Origin: Shewanella aestuarii | Lineage (GTDB): Bacteria; Pseudomonadota; Gammaproteobacteria; Enterobacterales; Shewanellaceae | Direction of reading: 5' to 3' | DNA: 64,000 nucleotides | NCBI RefSeq assembly: GCF_014647215.1 | Contig: NZ_BMOT01000012.1 | Coordinates: forward strand, 1 to 64,000 | Shown: piece after piece, positions 55,531-64,000 of the stretch | How positions within the stretch are numbered: the first letter of the stretch is position 1 | Layout: every line of letters starts with the position of its first letter | Translations under genes and position numbers: made by a program | Notes under the pieces: model-generated | What the model saw: the letters and a program-made list of their open reading frames with translations, nothing else | Told to the model about the DNA's origin: nothing | The model's database searches: none

Positions 55531-57603
55531 TTAAGACTGCAAAACCGAGATATCTGCTACGTGCAGGAATTGCTCACGTAAGCTATTTAGTAAGGCTATG
55601 CGGTTTTGTTTTAGTGCTTCATCATCAGCCATCACCATCACATCTTCAAAGAACTGATCAACGCTTTCACGTAAATCGGCTAACAATGTCAGTGCTTGCT
55701 GGTAATTTGCGCTGGCAAATAAGGGGGCTAACTCTGGTTGAAGCTGAGTTAGCTTATCGGCCAAGGCTTTTTCTGCGGTTTCAACAAGTAAGTTTGAATT
55801 AATCGTGTCTGGCAATGTGCCTTCAACTTTAGCTAAGATGTTTGAAACACGTTTATTAGCGGCTGCAAGTGCGGTAGAAGCTTCTAAACTACGGAAGTGA
55901 GATACCGCTTTAACTCGGCTATCAAAATCAGCAGGACGTGTAGGGCGGCGTGCAAGTACCGCTAAAATAACATCGACCTCAATACCTTGATCTTGATACC
56001 AGCTGCGGAAGCGAGCCATAAAGAACTCAAGTACATCATCAGCAGTGCTGTTATTACTTAGGGTTTCACCATGTAATGCTTGCGCTTTAGAGATCAAATC
56101 GACTAAATCGAGTGGTAAATTGTTTTCGACGATAATACGTAAAATACCAATCGCTGCACGACGTAAAGCAAATGGGTCAGCAGCACCTTTAGGTGCTTGG
56201 CCTATGCCAAAAATACCCACAAGGGTGTCAAACTTTTCAGCTAGGGCAACCGCACAAGATACTGCATCTGTTGGTACCGTATCACCAGAAAACTTAGGTT
56301 TATACTGCTGTTCAATCGCCACCGCAACCGCTTCGGTTTCACCGTCAAGGCGAGCGTAGTGCATGCCCATTGTGCCTTGGGTATCGGTAAATTCCATGAC
56401 CATGTTGGTCATCAAATCTGCTTTAGACAATAAACCAGCACGGCTAGCATTCGCTTCGCTAGCATTTAATTGCGCGGCGATAAAACCTGCCATTGCTGAA
56501 ATTCGTTCAACACGTTGCTTTAAAGTACCTAATTGCTTTTGGAACACAACGGTCTCTAAGCTCGCCAAACGAGATTCCAGCGTGTGTTTTTTATCGGTAT
56601 TAAAGAAAAACTCAGCATCCGCTAAACGTGGACGAACCACTTTTTCATTTCCAGAGATAATCTGCTGAGGATCTTTAGAGACTATGTTAGATACAAAAAT
56701 GAAGTTAGGTAATAATTTGCCAGCAGCATCAAAAACAGGGAAGTATTTTTGGTCGCCTTTCATGGTGTAAACTAGAGCTTCTGCGGGCACATCAAGAAAT
56801 TTTTCTTCAAAATGGGCGGTTAATACCACGGGCCATTCAACTAAAGAGGTCACTTCTTCAAGTAAGCTATCTTCTAGGTCAGCAATACCACCAATGGTGC
56901 TTGCCGCTTTTTCTGCATCGGCTTTAATAAGTGCTTTACGTTCGTGGTAGTCAGCAATCACTTTGCCTTGTTCTTTGAGCATGCTGATATAGTTATCGGC
57001 ATGATCAAGTTCAAAACTGGCAAGTCCCATAAAACGGTGACCGCGGATGGTGCGGGCAGATTTTATGCCAAGCACTTCACCGTCAATCGCTTCGCTACCT
57101 AACAACATGGTTACGGTATGAACTGGACGAATAAATTGCGTTTTGTTGTTACCCCAACGCATTGGTTTTGGTATTGGCAGTTTGTCTAAGGCACGTTGGG
57201 TCATATCAGCGATTAGGCTGCTAGTTGCCACGCCAACAACTTTAGCTTGGTGAACTAACCATTCACCTTTGTCGGTGACTAAACGCTCTGCTTGGTCAAC
57301 CGTAATCCCATTGCCACGAGCCCAGCCTTGAGCCGCTTTAGTTGGGTTGCCATCTGCGTCAAATGCAGAGCTAACAGCAGGGCCGCGTTTTTCAACTACT
57401 TTGTCAGCTTGAGATAAAGCCAGCTCAGTAAAACTAATCGCTAAACGGCGAGGCGCTGCATACCATGTTGATGCGCTAAAGGGTAAATCAGCTTTTGCTA
57501 GCTCATCACTAAAGTTAGCTAAAAATGACTCAGCTAAATGACGTAATGCTTTTGGTGGCAGTTCTTCTGTACCAATCTCAATGAGTAAGTTTTCAAAATT
57601 CAT
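55531..57603 (-). CDS. glyS: Glycyl-tRNA synthetase beta subunit
   Basis: The 690-residue tRNA-binding subunit of the alpha2beta2 glycyl-tRNA synthetase. The start [20 protein letters not shown] and the HD-like and anticodon-binding C-terminal region match the family. It follows glyQ by 9 bp, so the two subunits are made together. Confidence 0.97.
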   Translation of the reverse strand: MNFENLLIEIGTEELPPKALRHLAESFLANFSDELAKADLPFSASTWYAAPRRLAISFTELALSQADKVVEKRGPAVSSAFDADGNPTKAAQGWARGNGITVDQAERLVTDKGEWLVHQAKVVGVATSSLIADMTQRALDKLPIPKPMRWGNNKTQFIRPVHTVTMLLGSEAIDGEVLGIKSARTIRGHRFMGLASFELDHADNYISMLKEQGKVIADYHERKALIKADAEKAASTIGGIADLEDSLLEEVTSLVEWPVVLTAHFEEKFLDVPAEALVYTMKGDQKYFPVFDAAGKLLPNFIFVSNIVSKDPQQIISGNEKVVRPRLADAEFFFNTDKKHTLESRLASLETVVFQKQLGTLKQRVERISAMAGFIAAQLNASEANASRAGLLSKADLMTNMVMEFTDTQGTMGMHYARLDGETEAVAVAIEQQYKPKFSGDTVPTDAVSCAVALAEKFDTLVGIFGIGQAPKGAADPFALRRAAIGILRIIVENNLPLDLVDLISKAQALHGETLSNNSTADDVLEFFMARFRSWYQDQGIEVDVILAVLARRPTRPADFDSRVKAVSHFRSLEASTALAAANKRVSNILAKVEGTLPDTINSNLLVETAEKALADKLTQLQPELAPLFASANYQQALTLLADLRESVDQFFEDVMVMADDEALKQNRIALLNSLREQFLHVADISVLQS

Positions 57604-57612
57604 CGGTTACCT

Positions 57613-58518
57613 CTACTTACACATAGGGAAGCCTAGCGCTTCACGTGCTTGATAATAAGATTCTGCTACACCTTTAGCCATAGTACGAACGCGTAAAATA
57701 TAACGCTGGCGCTCGGTCACTGAAATAGCATGGCGTGCATCAAGTAAGTTAAAAGCGTGCGATGCTTTCATGACTTGCTCGTAGGCAGGCAGAGGTAGTG
57801 GTTTTTCTAAACCTAATAAATGCTGGCAGGCTTTTTCGCAGTCATCAAACTGTTTGAATAACACTTCAACATTGGCGTGTTCAAAGTTATAAGTAGACTG
57901 TTCAACTTCATTTTGATGAAAAATATCACCGTATGTCACACGACCCATAGGGCCATCGGTCCAGACTAAATCATAGACACTGTCGACTTCTTGAATATAC
58001 ATAGCTAGACGTTCAAGACCATAGGTGATTTCACCTGTAACAGGGCTACACTCCAATCCGCCAACCTGTTGGAAGTAAGTAAACTGAGTTACTTCCATAC
58101 CGTTTAGCCAGATTTCCCAGCCTAAACCCCATGCGCCAAGCGTAGGTGATTCCCAGTTATCTTCAACAAAACGAATATCATGCACTTGAGTATCAATACC
58201 GAGTGCTTCTAATGAGCCTAAATACAACTCTTGGATATTGTCTGGAGATGGCTTTAACACAACCTGGAATTGATAGTAGTGTTGTAGTCGGTTCGGGTTA
58301 TCACCATAACGGCCATCAGTTGGGCGGCGCGATGGTTGCACATAGGCACTGCTCATTGGCTCTGGGCCTAATGAACGTAAGAATGTTTGCGGATGAAATG
58401 TTCCCGCACCCACTTCCATGTCTAGAGGTTGAACAATTGCGCAACCTTGCTGCGCCCAGTATTCTTGTAGGGTTAGGATGAAACCCTGAAATGTCTTTAC
58501 GTCGTGTTTCGTCGTCAT
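57613..58518 (-). CDS. glyQ: Glycyl-tRNA synthetase alpha subunit
   Basis: The 301-residue catalytic subunit of class II glycyl-tRNA synthetase. Typical segments are [20 protein letters not shown] (about 15-34), [18 protein letters not shown] (37-54) and the motif-2-like [19 protein letters not shown]. It leads the glyQ-glyS operon and is divergent from tag. Confidence 0.97.
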   Translation of the reverse strand: MTTKHDVKTFQGFILTLQEYWAQQGCAIVQPLDMEVGAGTFHPQTFLRSLGPEPMSSAYVQPSRRPTDGRYGDNPNRLQHYYQFQVVLKPSPDNIQELYLGSLEALGIDTQVHDIRFVEDNWESPTLGAWGLGWEIWLNGMEVTQFTYFQQVGGLECSPVTGEITYGLERLAMYIQEVDSVYDLVWTDGPMGRVTYGDIFHQNEVEQSTYNFEHANVEVLFKQFDDCEKACQHLLGLEKPLPLPAYEQVMKASHAFNLLDARHAISVTERQRYILRVRTMAKGVAESYYQAREALGFPMCK

Positions 58519-58630
58519 GTCTACTACTGTCAGGCTATTAATAGAAAATGGAATTGATTATACCTTGTAGAACAAGGTAGATGTAGGTTATTTTTTAACG
58601 TAATACTATTTTTGTTAATGGACGTGATAC

Positions 58631-59203
58631 ATGCAAGTTATCCGATGCGGCTGGGTCAGTAATGATCCTATTTACCAGGAGTACCACGACCAAGTATGGG
58701 GGCGGCCGGTTTTTGATGCAAAAGAGTTATTTGCCAAGTTGTGTTTAGATGGCCAACAGGCGGGATTATCCTGGATTACTATTTTAAAAAAACAGCCTAA
58801 TTATGAAGCTTTATTCGCAAACTTTGAGCCAAGCATTATCGCGACCTATGATGAGGCGAAAGTTGAGTCATTAATGCTTGAACCCGGTATTGTCCGCAAT
58901 CGATTGAAGATTAATTCAATTATTCGTAATGCCAAAGCTTATTTGGCATTTGTAGAGCAGGGTAATGATTTTGCTGATTTTTTATGGGGATTTGTTGGTG
59001 GTAAACCAAAGGTTAACTATCCAGCTTCTTCGGCTGATGTACCAGTGCAAACTATTGAATCAGAAGCCATGTCAAAAGCGCTTAAGAAGTTGGGGTTTAA
59101 CTTTGTTGGACCAACTATCTGTTATGCTTTTATGCAAGCGGTTGGTATGGTCGATGATCATAGTAACGACTGCTTTTGTGCGGCTCATAAATCGGCAGAT
59201 TAG
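58631..59203 (+). CDS. tag: DNA-3-methyladenine glycosylase I
   Basis: The 190-residue base-excision enzyme that removes 3-methyladenine. The zinc-binding ligands fit Cys6 and His19 at the start (CGWVSNDPIYQEYH) and the His/Cys of DDHSNDCFC near the end, as in E. coli Tag. It is divergent from glyQ, and its transcript ends at a terminator that is also a parS site. Confidence 0.95.
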   Translation: MQVIRCGWVSNDPIYQEYHDQVWGRPVFDAKELFAKLCLDGQQAGLSWITILKKQPNYEALFANFEPSIIATYDEAKVESLMLEPGIVRNRLKINSIIRNAKAYLAFVEQGNDFADFLWGFVGGKPKVNYPASSADVPVQTIESEAMSKALKKLGFNFVGPTICYAFMQAVGMVDDHSNDCFCAAHKSAD

Positions 59204-59231
59204 TTCATAACGTGAGTTTATGTTAACTAAC

Positions 59232-59263
59232 AAAAAGGGTGTTCCACGTGGAACACCCTTTTT
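59232..59263. terminator. Bidirectional terminator that contains a perfect parS site
   Basis: A perfect 32-bp palindrome between convergent tag and the amidohydrolase gene: AAAAAGGG, then TGTTCCACGTGGAACA, then CCCTTTTT. The outer arms give an A-run/T-run typical of an intrinsic terminator, and the central 16 bp are a full parS site. Confidence 0.85.
59240..59255. other. parS: parS site 1 (centromere-like ParB site)
   Basis: TGTTCCACGTGGAACA matches the general parS pattern TGTTNCACGTGNAACA at every fixed position and is perfectly palindromic. It sits inside the tag/amidohydrolase terminator. Confidence 0.85.
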
Positions 59264-59280
59264 CATGTTACTGTTTAGTG

Positions 59281-62200
59281 TTATTTCTTTTCAAAGAAAA
59301 ACGGTTTACGCCGTTGTTTGTCACCATTTAATTCATTCATGGTTTCAGCATTAAACAGCTTGCCGTTTATCATAGTATAAGTCACTTTGTCGGTGGTACG
59401 GATATCTGCTAATGGGTCACCGTCGATAACGATTAAGTCTGCTAACTTACCAGGTTTAATCGACCCTAATTGATGGTCCATTCCGAAGGTTGTTGCTGGA
59501 TTAATTGTGGCCGTTTTTAGCACTTCCATGTTACTCATGCCGCCCTGTGCAAACATCCACATCTCCCAGTGTGCAGCTAATCCTTCACGTTGACCATGTG
59601 CACCAATGTTAGCTTTAACGCCAACATTGTTCAGTTCATTTGCGACACGTGCCACATTGAAATGATTATAGTGTGCATCGGGTGCCGTTGTGCGGCGCAT
59701 CGAGCGAGCATCTAAAATATCTGATGGTACATACATGCTTAGGCGTGGGTGAGCCCAAACATCAGTTTTGTCATACCAGTAATGCTCACCAGAAATACCA
59801 CCATATGCCACAACCAAAGTTGGGGTATAAGAAACTTTGGTTTGCTGCCAAAATTGTTTGATATCACTGTAGATAGAGGCAACAGGCAACGAATGTTCAA
59901 CGGTTGTATGGCCATCGGCAATCATAGATAAGTTATGTTGCAATAAGCTACCGCCTTCCGGTACTACCATCATTTCCAATTCACGAGCTGCTTGAATGAC
60001 TTGTTGACGTTGATTTCGACGTGGCTGATTGTAACTTTTAACACTGAATGCCCCGACTTTTTTCAAGCGTTCTAAATGAAATTTAGCATCATCAAGTGAG
60101 TCTACATGGGAGGTATAACCTGGCAGGTTTGCACCATATAAAATTGTGCCGGTAGAGAAGATCCTTGGCCCAACGATATTGCCGGCTTTTTGCTGCTCTG
60201 ATGCGGCAAAAATCTCAGTGGTATCATTTGATGGGTCGTGGATTGAAGTGACACCTAACGATAGGCCGGAATAAAGTGCCCAGTTTTGTTGTGGAATGAT
60301 TTCATCATCAGCTTGACCACCATGAGCATGGGCGTCGAATAAACCAGGCATAATTGATTTGCCTTTAATGTCGATAACTTCTGCACCAGATGGGATCTGT
60401 GTTGTTGCATCACCAACACTGACAATCTTGTTGTCTTTGACAATCACAACACCATTTTCAATGACTTGATCATTTTCAAGGGTGATCACTTTACCGCCAA
60501 CAAATGCGACTGTTCCACGTGGAACATCGGTATTTTCTTTAAAGCCGATTGAAGTGATTTTAGGCTCAATTTTGGCTTCAGACTTAGCGTAGGTGGTATC
60601 GACTTTGGCTTGGTATAAATCAGGGCCAAGGGTCCAATATAATTGATTGCTGTCATTGTTCCAGCTAATGCTTTCACCTGCACGGGCACTCAGCTGTGTC
60701 ACAGGTAAGTTATTCGCTTTTGGACCAATATTAATAGTTTCACCGTGCTTAGCAAAAGGGGTCACATACACGCGGAAACGTTCAGCAAAAGCCAAATGCT
60801 CGCCATCAGGAGAAACGCGGAACTCAGTAGCGTGATCGCTGGTGTAATGGGTGCGTTTTTCAAACCCATTTAAACCAATAGAGGCTAGTTCTGGTTTGTC
60901 ACCATAGTCCATGAAGAACACGCGATCATTATCGGCACCAAATTGAGGTTGATGGCCACTGGCTGATATCTTGGTATTTTTCTTACCCTTAATATCCACT
61001 TGGTATAAACCAGGTTCCTGTGACCAAGTGCGAGGCGTCATATATCCGCCTTTAGCTTTGCGATAAACAATGGTTTCGCCATCTGGCGAGAAGGTGGCTT
61101 CAACGTATTTACCAGGCTCATTGGTTAATACTTTTGCTTTACCTCCTCGCGCACTCACAACACTGACTGTGCCTTGTGCTTGATCATTCCAGGTGGTAAA
61201 CACTATGTCTTTACCATCACGTGACCATTGCGGAAACAGTTCATTAATGTCGTCATCTAGTCGGGTTAAACGTTGTTGCTTACCACCGTTAATGTCACGT
61301 ACCCATAACTTACCTAATGCTTCAAATACCACTTTCTCACCATTGGGTGATACTTGAGCCATACGTAACATTTTGACGTCAAACTTATCTTGGTCAAGGT
61401 TTTGGGTGAATCGTACTGACGGTTGTACGTCTAACTGAGTTTTGACTGAAAAGGGAATATCACTCAGTGTCTGCTTTGCGACATTGAGTTTATTGATTTT
61501 ACCGTTAGCCCAAAATACAATTTCTTTATTATCTTGTGTCCACGACATAGTTGGGTAAACACCATGGATAGCCCAAGTTTCCTGCATATCACGGTCTAAT
61601 TTGTCATATAACTTGGTAGTTTCACCTGATTTTAAATCCAGAAGATATAAAGTCGATTGGAAACCATCGCGTTTGATGTAGGCTAGTTTTTCTCCGTCAG
61701 GGCTCGGTGTTGGACGAATCGCACCACCTGTACCTTCAATTAACACTTCAATATCACCAGTTTGGGTATCGTAGCGTTTGATCTTATATATTCCTTTTAC
61801 TGAATCTTTTGAGTAATGGAATGTTTTACCTGGCGTTGCGTCCTGGCTGAAATAGATATAGCGACCATCTGGCGAATAGGCAGGTTCGCCCAAGTCTTTT
61901 TCTTCATTAGGACGCTCAGTTAACTTAACACCTTCACCGCCTGCAACGTGATACATCCATACTTCGCCGGCACCTAAACTACGGCTTGCAGTGAAGTGTT
62001 TACGCGCCACTAAATACTGTGAATCAGGGCTCCACGCAGGGCTATTCAACAGGCGGAAGGTTTCTTTTGTCACAGGGTGCGGATTAGTGCCATCGGCATT
62101 CATCACCCATATATTGTCGCCGCCATCTTCATCAGAGGTAAAGGCAATGTATTTTCCATCTGGGCTATATACAGGCTGCATTTGCCATGCAATACCACTT

Positions 62201-62466
62201 GATATGGCTTTGGCTTCACCACCCGTTATCGGCATTTGGTAAATGTCACCCAGTAAATCAAATACGATAGTTTTACCATCAGGAGATACGTTTACGTTCA
62301 TCCATGTACCATCGGTGACATTGATATCAATTTTCTGAAGCGGGGCATTTTCTGGCGCATTTACCTGCCATTTAGCGGCTTCTTCTTCGGTTGCAAAACT
62401 GCTGGCACTGATACCAAGTGATAAAGCTATCGCGGTATATATTGGGGTAAGCTTTTGTGTGAACAT
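59281..62466 (-). CDS. Periplasmic amidohydrolase with N-terminal TolB-like beta-propeller
   Basis: A 1061-residue secreted enzyme. A signal peptide (MFTQKLTPIYTAIALSLGISASSFA) is followed by two sets of PD40/WD40-like repeats (about 45-640; recurring phrases such as SPDGKYIAFTSDEDG and SPDGEKLAYI), then an amidohydrolase domain (about 655-1050). The metal-binding HxH lies in LFDAHAHGG; the C-terminal IKPGKLADLIVIDGDPL is typical of imidazolonepropionase/dipeptidase-like members. The substrate is unknown, perhaps a peptide or modified amino acid. A perfect parS site lies within the coding sequence at 60511. Confidence 0.9.
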   Translation of the reverse strand: MFTQKLTPIYTAIALSLGISASSFATEEEAAKWQVNAPENAPLQKIDINVTDGTWMNVNVSPDGKTIVFDLLGDIYQMPITGGEAKAISSGIAWQMQPVYSPDGKYIAFTSDEDGGDNIWVMNADGTNPHPVTKETFRLLNSPAWSPDSQYLVARKHFTASRSLGAGEVWMYHVAGGEGVKLTERPNEEKDLGEPAYSPDGRYIYFSQDATPGKTFHYSKDSVKGIYKIKRYDTQTGDIEVLIEGTGGAIRPTPSPDGEKLAYIKRDGFQSTLYLLDLKSGETTKLYDKLDRDMQETWAIHGVYPTMSWTQDNKEIVFWANGKINKLNVAKQTLSDIPFSVKTQLDVQPSVRFTQNLDQDKFDVKMLRMAQVSPNGEKVVFEALGKLWVRDINGGKQQRLTRLDDDINELFPQWSRDGKDIVFTTWNDQAQGTVSVVSARGGKAKVLTNEPGKYVEATFSPDGETIVYRKAKGGYMTPRTWSQEPGLYQVDIKGKKNTKISASGHQPQFGADNDRVFFMDYGDKPELASIGLNGFEKRTHYTSDHATEFRVSPDGEHLAFAERFRVYVTPFAKHGETINIGPKANNLPVTQLSARAGESISWNNDSNQLYWTLGPDLYQAKVDTTYAKSEAKIEPKITSIGFKENTDVPRGTVAFVGGKVITLENDQVIENGVVIVKDNKIVSVGDATTQIPSGAEVIDIKGKSIMPGLFDAHAHGGQADDEIIPQQNWALYSGLSLGVTSIHDPSNDTTEIFAASEQQKAGNIVGPRIFSTGTILYGANLPGYTSHVDSLDDAKFHLERLKKVGAFSVKSYNQPRRNQRQQVIQAARELEMMVVPEGGSLLQHNLSMIADGHTTVEHSLPVASIYSDIKQFWQQTKVSYTPTLVVAYGGISGEHYWYDKTDVWAHPRLSMYVPSDILDARSMRRTTAPDAHYNHFNVARVANELNNVGVKANIGAHGQREGLAAHWEMWMFAQGGMSNMEVLKTATINPATTFGMDHQLGSIKPGKLADLIVIDGDPLADIRTTDKVTYTMINGKLFNAETMNELNGDKQRRKPFFFEKK
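60511..60526. other. parS: parS site 2, inside the amidohydrolase gene
   Basis: TGTTCCACGTGGAACA, identical to site 1, here within codons for VPRGTV of the amidohydrolase. It lies 1.27 kb from site 1. Confidence 0.85.
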
Positions 62467-62810
62467 GCAAGATCCATTTATTTATCGTTATAAGAAAATG
62501 AATACCAGCAGACCGTGGTAAGAGCCTGTTGATCTTTCAAGGTTGTTTGCTTAGATGACTATGTATCAATTTCATTAGCTTCAATTAACACGATTTTATT
62601 TCGAAGTCATTCAACCAGCAAAGACAAACAGGCCATAGGTGTTTAGCAAGGTTGCTAGCATCAATTCTGGCTTGGCAACCTTTATCGCATAAATGGACGA
62701 TTAACGACACAAAAATTCTGTTTCAATTAATGACAATCCATCATATTTGAGGCAGAAATAACTGACAAATTTGGATAGCCGACTGGTGGTGTTAACGCGG
62801 GTAAAGTCGA
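62467..62810. other. Intergenic region upstream of the amidohydrolase gene
   Basis: A 344-bp spacer with no gene seen. It contains an 8-bp inverted repeat AAGGTTGC (62648-62655) / GCAACCTT (62675-62682) with a 19-base gap, possibly a regulator site or a weak hairpin after the MOSC gene. No clear promoter was identified. Confidence 0.4.
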
Positions 62811-63278
62811 TTAGAGTGTGGTGATGGTGACAATATCATCTTGTTGAATAAGGCCCGGTCTTTTTACTTTACAGGTAACGCCGCCACGCCAATCTGGAGT
62901 CAGCGCATGTTCTAAGCCTGAATAAGCCAGTTCCATTTTTTTACAAGGATCCGTTTCACCCGTTATGACTAACTGTAAATCATCACCAACTTGAATCACT
63001 TTACCGACATCTGAAGCACTGAATTGATAACCACTTACTAATAGATTGGCTCGACGAGTAAGCCAGTCTAAATCACTATTAATTTGCTGACAGGCTATTT
63101 GCCATTGCTCTTTTGACATCACCGTCACTTGACGTTTACCTGGTCGGCCGAAGATATCATTTTCTACACCGCGCTCGACAGTGACATTGGCACAAAATAC
63201 CTGATTCATAACGCCACGTTTTGCGGTTTTATAGGCTATGCCTGCAAGGGTTATGTCAGTATTGGGCGATTTCATCAT
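62811..63278 (-). CDS. MOSC-domain protein
   Basis: A 155-residue protein of the MOSC (molybdenum cofactor sulfurase C-terminal) family, with conserved Cys112 in [16 protein letters not shown] and a beta-rich fold of the YiiM/YuaD kind. Members act on sulfur or molybdenum-cofactor-linked reactions; the precise role here is unknown. Its ATG overlaps the tusA stop by four bases (ATGA), so it is coupled to a sulfur-transfer protein, which agrees with a role in sulfur trafficking. Confidence 0.85.
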   Translation of the reverse strand: MMKSPNTDITLAGIAYKTAKRGVMNQVFCANVTVERGVENDIFGRPGKRQVTVMSKEQWQIACQQINSDLDWLTRRANLLVSGYQFSASDVGKVIQVGDDLQLVITGETDPCKKMELAYSGLEHALTPDWRGGVTCKVKRPGLIQQDDIVTITTL

Positions 63279-63538
63279 AATCCTTTTTTGAGCAAATACT
63301 GGTAAGGCGTAGCATCTGTAGCGCTGGCTAACAGAGTGTGATCCATAAACTCACAGAAACTGGGGATGTCTCTTGTTGTTGCTGGGTCATCGGCAATAAT
63401 TAGCAATGTTTCACCTTCAGCCATTTTTCGAACTGTTTTGCGGATCATCATTACTGGTTCAGGGCAGCGTAAACCTAAAGCATCAAGTTGATGTTGAGCT
63501 TGTTTAAATATATCTGATGAGGTTAATTGTTCTGACAT
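63275..63538 (-). CDS. tusA: Sulfur carrier protein TusA
   Basis: An 87-residue sulfurtransferase that receives persulfide from IscS and passes it on for tRNA 2-thiouridine synthesis. Cys25 in [11 protein letters not shown] is the sulfur-carrying residue, and [19 protein letters not shown] is the family's conserved second half. The start at 63538 agrees with the E. coli length; a longer frame to 63586 adds residues not seen in the family. A possible promoter lies at 63572-63600 (TTGGCA, 17 bp, TACCAT, read leftward). Confidence 0.95.
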   Translation of the reverse strand: MSEQLTSSDIFKQAQHQLDALGLRCPEPVMMIRKTVRKMAEGETLLIIADDPATTRDIPSFCEFMDHTLLASATDATPYQYLLKKGL

Positions 63539-63840
63539 TACCACTTCTACTGACAACATGACTATCTGGTTATGGTACTCTGCCAAGGTAAACTTGCCAA
63601 GTTTAGCGGCGGCTAATGTGATTTAACGCGCGCAAAATTTTTTTGAATGAGTAATGTAAGACTGTTTTGACTGATGATCACTTTGGTCAATATTATTTTT
63701 AGCCTTGGTTGGGATGTGCAAATTAAGATGATGACTGGTGAGATTGTTTAATCCTTTTTTAAACTTCATGGTCAGTGATCTTTATATATGTTTCTATTCA
63801 AAAGTCGAATTTATTGTATTTTTTTAACTTTCCTCAAATA

Positions 63841-63856
63841 TGTTTCACGTGGAACA
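63841..63856. other. parS: parS site 3
   Basis: TGTTTCACGTGGAACA fits the parS pattern fully (T at the variable left position, G at the right). It lies in the spacer between fadA and tusA. Confidence 0.82.
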
Positions 63857-63877
63857 TAAGCCGTTTCATGAAAATAA

Positions 63878-63911
63878 AAAAACCGAATTATTTTGTAATA
63901 ATTCGGTTTTT
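63878..63911 (-). terminator. Intrinsic terminator after fadA
   Basis: A 15-bp stem (AAAAACCGAATTATT/AATAATTCGGTTTTT) with a 4-base loop, 60 bases beyond the fadA stop. Confidence 0.88.
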
Positions 63912-63971
63912 ATCATTCAATGCCATTAAGCTACAGAGTTAGCTTTTGCTCGATGGCATTCGGTCTTAGGT

Positions 63972-64000
63972 TTAAACGCGTTCGAAAACCGTCGCGATAC
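63972..64000 (-). CDS. fadA: 3-ketoacyl-CoA thiolase FadA, last codons only
   Basis: Read leftward the window edge encodes IATVFERV then TAA, the C-terminal end of FadA (E. coli ends GIATVFERV). The rest of the gene lies beyond 64000. The thiolase does the last step of fatty-acid beta-oxidation. Its position next to tusA and the gyrB/glyQS block fits Shewanella gene order. Confidence 0.75.

Larger units (their letters stand above)
63587..63971. other. Intergenic region between fadA and tusA, with parS and a terminator
   Basis: A 385-bp spacer without a gene. It holds the probable tusA promoter at its left end, then AT-rich sequence, then parS site 3 and the fadA terminator. Confidence 0.6.

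Noticed and set aside
59641..59656. GACACGTGCCACA in the amidohydrolase gene
   Set aside because: It shares the CACGTG core, but both arms have mismatches to TGTT/AACA; too weak beside the perfect sites nearby.

Overview
The window is a near-origin chromosome segment of a gammaproteobacterium, almost certainly a Shewanella or a close relative. The evidence is gene content and order: mnmG, rsmG, parA, parB, atpIBEFHAGDC and glmU on one side of oriC, then mioC, mnmE, yidC, yidD, rnpA, rpmH and dnaA, dnaN, recF, gyrB on the other, followed by glyQS, tag, tusA and the end of fadA. Base composition looks moderate to AT-rich. I saw no rRNA, tRNA, insertion sequence, prophage or CRISPR array. The species is not fixed by what I can see.

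Layout. 1-8.0 kb: ccoG, a small orphan gene, menB, a DUF2061 protein, a short NhaP-type antiporter and an HlyD/ABC/ABC-2 export operon. 8.1-8.9 kb: small uncharacterised genes. 8.9-14.2 kb: a leftward arsenic operon with an ArsC-ArsR fusion, ACR3 efflux pump, a dual-specificity-type phosphatase, GAPDH, ArsJ and an HAD phosphatase. 14.3-25 kb: aspartate/glutamate racemase, rlmI, orphan genes, glmS with a DeoR regulator, an iron-type TonB receptor with a Fur box, and glmU. 25.2-32.1 kb: the complete ATP synthase operon. 32.3-36.7 kb: parB, parA, rsmG, mnmG. 36.7-37.2 kb: oriC, with DnaA boxes and about 18 GATC sites. 37.2-46.9 kb: mioC, an AGCS symporter, the frmA/frmB formaldehyde pathway, a LysR regulator, an exonuclease, and the mnmE and yidC-yidD-rnpA-rpmH groups. 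47.3-53.4 kb: dnaA-dnaN-recF-gyrB. 53.5-64 kb: two less conserved genes, glyS/glyQ, tag, a giant periplasmic amidohydrolase with beta-propeller repeats, a MOSC protein, tusA and the last codons of fadA.

How it fits together. Replication start (oriC, DnaA, DnaN, GyrB), segregation (ParA, ParB, parS) and energy supply (ATP synthase) sit together. Three perfect parS sites and one near-match lie at 51-64 kb, on one side of oriC. One perfect site is the centre of a 32-bp palindrome that is also the shared terminator of tag and the amidohydrolase gene. The arsenic operon appears to combine two arsenate-handling routes: reduction plus arsenite export, and GAPDH-made arseno-phosphoglycerate plus ArsJ export.
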